Origin: JBBDSJ01 sp040905025
Lineage (GTDB): Bacteria; Pseudomonadota; Gammaproteobacteria; Methylohalomonadales; Methylohalomonadaceae
Assembly (NCBI GenBank): GCA_040905025.1
Contig: JBBDSJ010000026.1
Coordinates: 1-10,442 of the forward strand
Direction: 5' to 3'
Length of the DNA stretch: 10,442 nt
Positions 1 to 5,455 of the stretch are shown here, one piece after another (position 1 is the first letter of the stretch; every line of letters begins with the position of its first letter). The position numbers and the translations under genes are program-made. The notes under the pieces are model-generated. The model searched no databases, was not told the origin of the DNA, and worked only from the letters and a program-made list of their open reading frames with translations.

Positions 1-55
1 AAATCAGGTGTTCACGTTCGTCCGGAATCGGTGTTCATCTTCGCCGGAATACGCA
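1..55. mobile_element. Outer end of an IS21-family-like insertion sequence
   Basis: Two copies of a roughly 20-bp unit lie in tandem, at 8-28 (GTGTTCACGTTCGTCCGGAAT) and 31-50 (GTGTTCATCTTCGCCGGAAT), and the second is followed by ACGCA ending at 55. Repeated GTTCA...CCGGAAT units closing on a terminal CA are typical of the multiple transposase-binding repeats at IS21-family ends. The istA and istB genes would lie left of the window. A target-site duplication would start at 56 (GGGTA...), but the other end is not visible, so it cannot be confirmed. The element stops 18 bp short of the terminator at 73-110 and so does not break the neighbouring transcription unit. Confidence 0.7.
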
Positions 56-72
56 GGGTACAACGGATATGC

Positions 73-110
73 AAAGAAAACCCGTCAGCACCTTGAATTA
101 TACTGACGAG
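73..110 (-). terminator. Rho-independent terminator, leftward
   Basis: On the minus strand CTCGTCAG (110-103) can pair with CTGACGGG (88-81). This gives an 8-bp stem with one G-U wobble and a 14-nt loop, followed at once by TTTTCTTT (80-73). It would end any leftward transcript. The nearest leftward gene ends at 297, nearly 190 bp away, and a candidate promoter lies between, so the terminator may belong mainly to the candidate small RNA described at 73-195. Confidence 0.65.
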
Positions 111-195
111 CCAATACCGAATCTGAAATTGCAGTTACCTCTGTAGGAGGGTGGGGAAAGATAACCGCAGGGAGGCTGTTGCTGCAGATTCAGTG
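73..195 (-). ncRNA. Candidate small regulatory RNA with CCUCC-rich loop
   Basis: No protein gene is visible here. Reading the minus strand from a predicted start near 195, the RNA has an outer 10-bp stem (194-185 with 125-116, one wobble) and an inner 10-bp stem (169-160 with 139-130, two wobbles). The 20-nt apical loop (159-140) contains CCCCACCCUCCU. A second unpaired CCUCCC lies on the 5' side of the internal loop (about 175-170), and the terminator hairpin at 110-73 follows. The length would be about 120 nt. A Crp/Fnr-type palindrome is centred 41.5 bp upstream of the predicted start. C-rich unpaired loops complementary to Shine-Dalgarno sequences are known in several bacterial sRNA families, and FNR-activated sRNAs such as FnrS have the same promoter logic. 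That this RNA is made is inference. A long leader or the remains of an older gene are alternatives. Confidence 0.5.
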
Positions 196-201
196 GATAT
201 A

Positions 202-244
202 AAACTATGCCGGCCGGCCGCGTGCTTCTGTGCGTTATCGCACA
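202..244 (-). promoter_or_regulatory. Crp/Fnr-type operator and -10, leftward (site 1)
   Basis: TGTGCG-TTAT-CGCACA at 229-244 is a perfect 6+4+6 palindrome. On the minus strand it is followed after 21 bp by the weak -10-like hexamer TAGTTT (207-202); CATAGT at 209-204 is an alternative. No -35 is visible. The palindrome would be centred at -41.5 for a start at 195, the class II activator position. The spacer is unusually GC-rich (GGCCGGCCGGC). Direction is inferred from the terminator downstream on this strand. In the rightward direction it would only produce antisense RNA to the regulator gene at 297-1010. Confidence 0.5.
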
Positions 245-296
245 ATACAAGTGTATTAATTACAGTAGCGACATCTACCGCTGTCCTGCCAACTAT

Positions 297-1010
297 TCAG
301 GCAAACTGTTTGGCATAGGCCGCGTTAGTAGCGGCATAACATACACAGGACACGGCCTCAAGACTCTTGCGATCGAGCACATTAATTTCACCGCGGGTGT
401 AGTTTATGATGTTTCGTTGTTGCAACATGCCGGCAGCAATGGTGACCGCGCTGCGCTGCACACCGAGCATATCGGCAAGGTACTGGTGGGTAAGATGAAA
501 ATGGTCGGCATGGGCACGATCATGTGTCATCAATAGCCAGCGTGCCAACCGCGCTTCTACCTCGTGAAAATGTGTGCAGGCTGCAGTCTGCGATAACTGC
601 GCCATGGTGACGAACAGGTAACGGTTGAGCATACGCAGCAAGGAGGGATTTTCGCGCAGCGCCAGTGTGAACTTCTGGGCCGGCATTTTGTAGGCAGTTC
701 CTGGACCTTGTACAACTACATGTAACGGCGCTTCCTTGATGCTCAGTATCAGGGTGATGCCCACCATGCCCTCATTGCCAATCAAACCCACTTCCAGAGG
801 TGGATGGTTAGGCACTATCTCCATCAATGAAATGAACGATGTTAGCGGGAAATATACATGCTTGTATGGCCTTCCCGGCTCACACAGCACTTCGCCAAAT
901 TTCAACTCAGTCAATTCAGACGATTGAATAATTTGCTCGCATGCCTTGCCTGGCAGGCTCTCGAGCAAATAGTTGTTTTGGGGGCTAGTCAATCCATTCT
1001 CCTGATACAT
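297..1010 (-). CDS. Crp/Fnr-family transcriptional regulator (paralogue A)
   Basis: A 237-aa regulator with an N-terminal cyclic-nucleotide-binding-like beta-barrel (about residues 20-125, with the family's HVYFP and GNEGMVG motifs at 51-55 and 78-84), a dimer helix (about 126-160) and a C-terminal winged helix (about 168-215). The recognition helix runs from V184 to about L196 and reads VQRSAVTIA. Compared with CRP (RETVGR), the first Arg is kept (R186) but the Glu and second Arg positions are Ser and Ile. The C-terminal CxCY (C222-Y225) is shared with the neighbouring paralogue. There is no Fnr-type N-terminal cysteine cluster, so an iron-sulfur sensor is unlikely. Ligand unknown. The ATG at 1010 lacks a clear ribosome-binding site, whereas CAGGAG lies 6 nt before an in-frame TTG at 992, so a 231-aa product is possible. 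Confidence 0.9.
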   Translation of the reverse strand: MYQENGLTSPQNNYLLESLPGKACEQIIQSSELTELKFGEVLCEPGRPYKHVYFPLTSFISLMEIVPNHPPLEVGLIGNEGMVGITLILSIKEAPLHVVVQGPGTAYKMPAQKFTLALRENPSLLRMLNRYLFVTMAQLSQTAACTHFHEVEARLARWLLMTHDRAHADHFHLTHQYLADMLGVQRSAVTIAAGMLQQRNIINYTRGEINVLDRKSLEAVSCVCYAATNAAYAKQFA

Positions 1011-1065
1011 CGGTTTAAAGCCAGAGTATGGTATTAATATGGTTTGGAGTTACAACTAACGTGTC

Positions 1066-1109
1066 AATATAATCTGGGAAAGAAAGGTTATTCTGTACGC
1101 CAGCCCACA
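1066..1109 (-). promoter_or_regulatory. Degenerate Crp/Fnr-type operator and -10 (site 2)
   Basis: TGTACG-CCAG-CCCACA at 1094-1109 differs at only 2 of 16 positions from the site at 2071-2086, but its right half is imperfect. On the minus strand TATATT (1071-1066, five of six matches to TATAAT) follows after 22 bp, giving a start near 1059 with the site centred at about -42.5. This would drive the regulator gene starting at 1010. An overlapping TTGACA (1067-1062, minus) has no good -10 at 16-18 bp, so I do not favour a plain housekeeping promoter. Confidence 0.4.
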
Positions 1110-1136
1110 AAGCATGAGCAGTCAAGAAATTAGCGG

Positions 1137-1916
1137 CTACAGTATAATCAGGGAGTTGTCACACTGGCGTTTAATGGCAGGGATGTAATGCAACAGGCGA
1201 TCAGATTCTATTTTAACCACCTTGTAGCATTCACAACTGAGTCTCTCCAGGTTGGGCCGATCCAGTACAGTGATATGGCCACGCTGATACCTGATCACGC
1301 CTTGTCGCTGCAATTTGCTGGCTGACTCGGTTACACCCTCACGGCGAACTCCCAGCATATTGGCAATCAGTTCCTGGGTCATGGTCAGATGATCCGTCGG
1401 CAATCGATCCAGCGACAGGAGCAACCAGCGGCATAATTGCTGTTCAATAGTATGGTGACGGTTGCATACTGCTGTTTGTGCCATTTGTGTCATCAGTGAT
1501 TGCGTGTAGCGAAGCAGGAGTCCATGCAATTCGCTGTGACGGCTGAATTCAGCTTTCAATATTAGCGCGGGTAATTGATACGCATTGCCGGCACTTTGCA
1601 CAACGGCCCGGTTGGGTGTGCTTTCACCACCCATAAACAACGCAATGCCGAGCAGGCCTTCATTGCCGACGATGGATATTTCCGCTGAAGAGCCATTCTC
1701 CATGACATAGAGCAATGACACAATCGAATCCGCCGGGAAGTAAACAAACTGCATTTGATCGCCCGATTCATACAATGATTGCCCGAGGGTAAATTTAACC
1801 AGTTTAAGGTGTGGGAACAGGCGCGCCTTTACCTCCGGCGGCAAAACGGCTAGCAGATGGTTATGTTCAGGCACAGCCGCAGGTATTTCATCGCTTGTTA
1901 TGATGGACGATGACAT
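1137..1916 (-). CDS. Crp/Fnr-family transcriptional regulator (paralogue B)
   Basis: A 259-aa regulator of the same type as the gene downstream: effector-barrel domain (about residues 25-125, with FVYFP and GNEGLLG), dimer helix, and winged helix (about 175-220). The recognition helix from V190 reads VRREGVTESA. R192 and E193 match the DNA-contacting Arg-Glu of CRP, and the position of the second CRP Arg is Glu. The CECY motif (C228-Y231) near the C terminus is conserved in the pair. I chose the ATG at 1916 because a perfect AGGAGG (1927-1922) sits 5 nt upstream. A longer frame to 2009 exists, but it would run through the likely promoter and operator. The gene is read separately from its paralogue, with a 126-bp gap. 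The operator at 1979-1994 suggests autoregulation or cross-regulation by the paralogue. No cAMP- or FeS-specific signature is obvious. Confidence 0.92.
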   Translation of the reverse strand: MSSSIITSDEIPAAVPEHNHLLAVLPPEVKARLFPHLKLVKFTLGQSLYESGDQMQFVYFPADSIVSLLYVMENGSSAEISIVGNEGLLGIALFMGGESTPNRAVVQSAGNAYQLPALILKAEFSRHSELHGLLLRYTQSLMTQMAQTAVCNRHHTIEQQLCRWLLLSLDRLPTDHLTMTQELIANMLGVRREGVTESASKLQRQGVIRYQRGHITVLDRPNLERLSCECYKVVKIESDRLLHYIPAIKRQCDNSLIIL

Positions 1917-1952
1917 CAACGCCTCCTGCCTCTCTTCATATTCTTCAATTAA

Positions 1953-1994
1953 ATTATAGTAGATATTTATCATATATATGTGCGTTGCCGCACA
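1953..1994 (-). promoter_or_regulatory. Crp/Fnr-type operator and TATAAT promoter (site 3)
   Basis: TGTGCG-TTGC-CGCACA at 1979-1994 is a perfect palindrome. On the minus strand an AT-rich 20-bp stretch separates it from a consensus TATAAT (1958-1953). The expected start is near 1946, with the operator centred at about -40.5. The -35 position reads ACATAT, far from consensus, as expected of an activator-dependent promoter. The transcript would carry a leader of about 30 nt before the AGGAGG and ATG at 1916. This is the best-formed of the four sites. Confidence 0.6.
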
Positions 1995-2070
1995 TTGTAG
2001 GTCCGCCAAACCCTACCTTATTGTTTAACCATGATTTTTCTGGTTGTCCTGAAATATGAAGGCAGCCCTC

Positions 2071-2113
2071 TGTACGCCATCGCACAGTATTGCTGCTATT
2101 ACAAGCCTAGTCT
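2071..2113 (+). promoter_or_regulatory. Crp/Fnr-type operator upstream of small membrane genes (site 4)
   Basis: TGTACG-CCAT-CGCACA at 2071-2086 has one mismatch from perfect symmetry and is extended by a flanking C/G pair. TAGTCT (2108-2113) follows after 21 bp, the same distance and nearly the same hexamer as at site 1, giving a start near 2120 and the operator at -41.5. The -10 is weak (three of six). TATTAC at 2097-2102 is an alternative that would place the operator at -30 and favour repression. The target is the pair of small genes beginning at 2162. Confidence 0.5.
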
Positions 2114-2161
2114 GCAGCACGTGTCATTTCAGCACAACAAACATTAAGCGGAGAGATAGGC

Positions 2162-2308
2162 ATGCTTGAAACTATTGCAATTGTTCTGGTAATCCTGTGG
2201 GCGCTTGGATTGATTTCGTCCTATTCGATGGGTGGGTTGATACACGTATTGCTGCTTATTGCAGTGGTGGTACTGCTTGTCAGGGTCTTTCAGGGCAAAA
2301 GGATCTGA
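2162..2308 (+). CDS. lmo0937-family small membrane protein
   Basis: A 48-aa protein starting MLETIAIVLVILWALGLIS and ending VFQGKRI. Two hydrophobic helices (about residues 4-18 and 27-42) are joined by a short SSYSMGG turn, and the C-terminal tail is basic. Length and pattern match the lmo0937-type small membrane proteins, whose biochemical role is unknown and which often appear in stress-induced loci. GGAGAG lies 6 nt before the ATG. The gene is divergent from the regulator at 1137-1916 and lies 83 bp downstream of the centre of a Crp/Fnr-type operator, so it is probably a regulon member. A second small membrane-protein gene follows 74 bp later and is likely co-transcribed. It is short enough to be missed by many gene callers. 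Confidence 0.85.
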   Translation: MLETIAIVLVILWALGLISSYSMGGLIHVLLLIAVVVLLVRVFQGKRI

Positions 2309-2382
2309 GGTTTTGATAGTAGCGAATTCATCAGCAAATTGCGCCGGCCTGCCCGTCTTGCTGTCATTCAGAGGGAAATAAT

Positions 2383-2601
2383 ATGAATCTGCAGCAAATA
2401 ATAGCCATTTTACTCATCGTGGTCGGAGCAACAGGGCTCGCCTATGGCGGCTTTACTTATACGAAAGCTACCCATGACATTAGTCTGGGACCGATAGAAA
2501 TGTCAGTTGATGAGAGGGAACGTGTCAACATTCCTCTGTGGCTGGGTGTTGGATTACTTACGGTTGGCGGCATTCTTCTCGTTGGCGGCAAAAAAAGCTG
2601 A
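2383..2601 (+). CDS. Small two-helix membrane protein, function unknown
   Basis: A 72-aa protein with two predicted membrane helices, about residues 5-25 and 50-68. The roughly 25-residue loop between them contains the polar run SLGPIEMSVDERE. It ends in KKS, which suggests both termini face the cytoplasm. GAGGG lies 7 nt before the ATG. It resembles the short conserved hypothetical proteins (hydrophobic helix, YTK and LGPI segment, second helix) often found near lmo0937-type genes, sometimes filed under DUF3185-like names. I do not assign it to a family with certainty. It probably shares the promoter at 2071-2113 with the gene upstream. It is convergent with the large gene ending at 2635. 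A weak CGCA/TGCG hairpin followed by TTTTT at 2617-2636 is the only terminator-like sequence between them. Confidence 0.78.
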   Translation: MNLQQIIAILLIVVGATGLAYGGFTYTKATHDISLGPIEMSVDERERVNIPLWLGVGLLTVGGILLVGGKKS

Positions 2602-2634
2602 GAACCACAGGTAACGCGCAACTGCTGCGAATTT

Positions 2635-4914
2635 TTAGAATTCTGGCAGTAAATATGTTCTTGAAAAGTTCATGAAATCCTGCAGCGGCAAAGGCTTGGA
2701 AATGCCGTAACCCTGCAAGACATTACAGTTCATATCTTTCAATACTCTTGCGATATCATGATCCTCGACACCTTCCGCCGTCATGCTGGCGCCCAGTTCC
2801 TGGCCCAACTGGATACTTGAGCGGACAATTTTCTGATCCTTTTCGGATTGCATGATGGTCTTGATGAAGGACATATCTATCTTGATTTCATCAAAATTCA
2901 GTTTCTTCAGATAGGTCAAAGAAGAATAGCCGGTACCGTAATCATCCAGAGCCAGCTTGATGCCGGCTTGCTGCAATCGCTCGATATTCTTGATGATGGC
3001 ATTGACATCTTTCATGACGGCAGTTTCAGTCACTTCCAGCGTCAACATCGAACCATGCCGGCCAATGCGTTTAATCATTTCATCAACAATGCTGCTGTCA
3101 GCCAGGTCATTGCCGGAAACATTGATCGACAATGACCAGTCATCCCCTTCATTCTTCCAATGCTTGATCGATTTGATCGCTTGCCTGACGACTTCTTTCG
3201 TCAGCAATTTAATCTGCCCGGTTTTTTCCGCCAGAGGTATAAAAATATCCGGCGCCAACCAGCCGTAGTGCGGATGCTTCCAGCGAACCAGCATTTCAGC
3301 AGCGATAATACGGCCATCTGCAAATGAATATTTTGGCTGATAAACCCAGTGCAACGCACTGGCTTCGATGGCCCTGGACAAGTCTGTCATCAATGTCAGA
3401 TTGCGCGGATCCGGCTCCATCGCCGGGTCATAAATTTTAATCTCCTGGCGATCCAGACGCGCAGTTGTCATGGCAAGTTCTGCCGCCCGGTATAATTGCT
3501 GGTTGTTGTAGCCATTTTCGGGAAAAAAGGCCAGTCCACAGGCAATATGCGGCTCAATTTGCGCGCTTTCGATGTCATAGGGCTCTCTAGCTATAGCGAT
3601 TAGGCGTTTAGTCTGAGCCATAGCATCTGCATGATCGTTGATTTCTTCAAATATAAATCCGAACTTGCCCCGGCCAAGATGGGCGATAAAGCCTTTGTGT
3701 CTGCTCGTGAACGCTTCTGCCTCAAGCTTGATAAGTTTGTCGGTGATAGTTTGGCCCACTACCTGGTTGATAATGTCCAGATCCAGAATTTTCAGAATAC
3801 AAACAGCTAACAGCTTGCTTTGTTCCTTCGCGTGAATAATTGAGCTGTCAATGTATTGAAGAAAGAACGTTGTTTTGGGCAGCCCGGTCAGTTCATCGTA
3901 AACTGCCAGTTTTTGAGCTTTATTTTCAGCAATATTGCGGCGCTGTTTTTCAGAATCAAGCATCCTTGTGAAAATGCGTGACTGATGGCGTCGATTCCAT
4001 AACTGGATACCGGCGTAAAGTAAAATCAGCGCAAGTGGAATAATTATCCAGAGCGATTTCTCTAACGCACTGCGCAAATCCATGGCAACAGGTGGCGCCA
4101 GCCATTGCTCCTTGAGATCATCAACCGTTCCGTTCTCGCGTAGTGTCTGCAGGCCCTGGTTAATCTGACTGACCAGGTCCGGCCGCTGCGGGTTGACTGC
4201 AAAAGCATACTGCACTGACAGCAGGGGCGGACTCATAGCCACCACATTACCCAGATTGCTGGTGGCAATGGCCTTGTAGCCAGCCTGACTGGTAACCAGG
4301 GCATAATCTACCAGCGCCTGGTCAACCAGATGTATCGCTTGTGCTTCGCTGTCTGTCTCTATGATTTGATAGTCACCTGCGGTCCTTTGCAGTTCCTGCC
4401 AGCTGAAGCTGCTCTGCTCAACGGCGACTGTTTTGTTATCGAGTTCATACAGGCTGTTGACGGACTCCTTACCTTTTTGGCCAAACAGCAAATGATAGGT
4501 TGTTAAAAACGAGGCGGAAAACAGATAGCGCTCACGCCGCTGTTCCGAAATGAACATCGGTACAACGTCGACTGCGCCATCTGCCAGGTTCTGCTGTGTA
4601 ACAGACCAGTCATCAAGTTTGTATTCTGTCTTCCAACTCCACTCCCTGGCCAGTTCATCAAAGAGCGCTATATCAAAACCCTCCGGCTGCCCTGCTTCAT
4701 TCAGATAATGAAAGGGATCATAGTTTTTTGCGCCCCCGAATGTGACTGCAGCCTCATCAGCGGAAACTGGGCCGGAAAACAGCAACAAGCTGGCGGCAAG
4801 CGGTAAAAACAGCAGCTGACTTCTGGTGAAGGGCCTAATTGCTTTACTAGAGATTTGTGTAAATGTCAGGCGGAAAGCGTTTATATGAAATGCATTACAA
4901 TTCTGCTTGTTCAT
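2635..4914 (-). CDS. Periplasmic-sensor GGDEF-EAL protein, probable c-di-GMP phosphodiesterase
   Basis: A 759-aa protein. A long N-terminal signal or anchor segment (about 1-52) precedes a periplasmic solute-binding domain of the SBP_bac_3 type (about 56-275), a membrane helix (about 287-306), a GGDEF domain (about 335-497) and an EAL domain (about 505-750). The GGDEF signature is destroyed (G414-R-G-K-F418), so cyclase activity is not expected. The EAL side looks complete: E540 (in an EML variant), N598, E627/E630 of the ExTE motif, D657 and D658 (DDYG), K678, E714 and Q734. The likely job is hydrolysing c-di-GMP in response to a periplasmic small molecule, possibly an amino acid, though the ligand cannot be read from sequence. 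The degenerate GGDEF may act as a GTP-sensing or structural domain, as in some composite proteins. AAGGAAAG precedes the ATG at 4914, and no other in-frame ATG occurs before residue 120. Confidence 0.93.
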   Translation of the reverse strand: MNKQNCNAFHINAFRLTFTQISSKAIRPFTRSQLLFLPLAASLLLFSGPVSADEAAVTFGGAKNYDPFHYLNEAGQPEGFDIALFDELAREWSWKTEYKLDDWSVTQQNLADGAVDVVPMFISEQRRERYLFSASFLTTYHLLFGQKGKESVNSLYELDNKTVAVEQSSFSWQELQRTAGDYQIIETDSEAQAIHLVDQALVDYALVTSQAGYKAIATSNLGNVVAMSPPLLSVQYAFAVNPQRPDLVSQINQGLQTLRENGTVDDLKEQWLAPPVAMDLRSALEKSLWIIIPLALILLYAGIQLWNRRHQSRIFTRMLDSEKQRRNIAENKAQKLAVYDELTGLPKTTFFLQYIDSSIIHAKEQSKLLAVCILKILDLDIINQVVGQTITDKLIKLEAEAFTSRHKGFIAHLGRGKFGFIFEEINDHADAMAQTKRLIAIAREPYDIESAQIEPHIACGLAFFPENGYNNQQLYRAAELAMTTARLDRQEIKIYDPAMEPDPRNLTLMTDLSRAIEASALHWVYQPKYSFADGRIIAAEMLVRWKHPHYGWLAPDIFIPLAEKTGQIKLLTKEVVRQAIKSIKHWKNEGDDWSLSINVSGNDLADSSIVDEMIKRIGRHGSMLTLEVTETAVMKDVNAIIKNIERLQQAGIKLALDDYGTGYSSLTYLKKLNFDEIKIDMSFIKTIMQSEKDQKIVRSSIQLGQELGASMTAEGVEDHDIARVLKDMNCNVLQGYGISKPLPLQDFMNFSRTYLLPEF

Positions 4915-5149
4915 CTTTCCTTGCTCCCTTTACTCCTGTCTGAGTTGCTTTGGTGAACTATACTTTCGAAAGGTTGCGCTCTAGATAGTTGCGGTATGTG
5001 CCTTTTCGGCGATCCCCTGATGGCACTGACCACAGACAAACCCGTTAACCCGGGTCAAGAACCACAGGCGATATAAGAATTATAGAATTATGTGACTGAT
5101 TGTCATCATATCTGTTACTTAGAGTCTGTGGACACTTACTTAAGGCGAG

Positions 5150-5368
5150 TTGTTTCATGCTGCAATGGACGTCCGTCAAAAATTAGGTGAAAATGTCAGG
5201 AAATACCGGCAGATACGCCGGTTATCTCAGGAAGATCTTGCCTTCGCCTCCGGGCTTCACAGAACCTACATCAGCGGTATTGAGCGCGGTGTCAGGAATC
5301 CGACTGTTCTGGTGCTGGAACCGGTTGCCAGAGCCCTGAAAATCGAACTCAAGCAACTATTTGAGTAA
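5150..5368 (+). CDS. Small XRE-family HTH transcriptional regulator
   Basis: A 72-aa protein that is essentially one helix-turn-helix XRE/Cro-C1 domain: LGENVRKYRQIRRLSQEDLA, then SGLHRTYISGIERGVRNPT, then an amphipathic C-terminal helix ending in LKQLFE. The HRTYISGIERG recognition segment is typical of small stand-alone XRE proteins, including controller proteins of restriction-modification systems, but no restriction or methylase gene is in the window. Two starts are possible. TTG at 5150 has AAGG 4 nt upstream. ATG at 5165 has no ribosome-binding site but gives the more usual family N terminus (MDVRQKLGENVR). It ends 87 bp before the PAS-GGDEF gene in the same direction, so the two may be co-transcribed. 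Confidence 0.88.
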   Translation: MFHAAMDVRQKLGENVRKYRQIRRLSQEDLAFASGLHRTYISGIERGVRNPTVLVLEPVARALKIELKQLFE

Positions 5369-5423
5369 TCGCATTCGCGTCTCATTATTTTTTCTATTCT
5401 GATTTAGTGCCAGGTTGATAATC

Positions 5424-5453
5424 TGTCTGGCTGAAAGCTGACTGTTTGGCTGA
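5424..5453 (+). repeat. Short direct repeat before the PAS-GGDEF gene
   Basis: TGTCTGGCTGA (5424-5434) and TGTTTGGCTGA (5443-5453) match at 10 of 11 positions with a 19-bp period, directly before the ATG at 5456. They could be a tandem operator, for example for the XRE protein encoded just upstream, or chance. There is no good Shine-Dalgarno for the following gene in the same stretch. Confidence 0.35.
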
Positions 5454-5455
5454 TA

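Noticed and set aside
207..536. 109-codon rightward open frame
   Set aside because: Most of it is antisense to the C-terminal half of the Crp/Fnr gene, its 5' part runs through the operator at 229-244, and its translation shows no domain.
1917..2009. 31-residue N-terminal extension of the regulator at 1137-1916
   Set aside because: The AGGAGG before ATG 1916 and the TATAAT plus operator inside the extension argue that this DNA is promoter and leader.
2617..2636. CGCA-ACTGC-TGCG hairpin followed by AATTTTT between convergent genes
   Set aside because: A 4-bp stem is too weak to call a terminator with confidence.
3346..3362. CCAGTGC-AAC-GCACTGG, a perfect 7+3+7 inverted repeat resembling the operators
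   Set aside because: It lies deep within the coding part of the EAL protein, lacks the TGTRCG-N4-CGCACA form, and has no promoter-like sequence beside it. Probably coincidental.
5150..5368. Controller gene of a restriction-modification system
   Set aside because: The protein resembles such controllers in size and helix sequence, but no methyltransferase or nuclease gene is present in the window.
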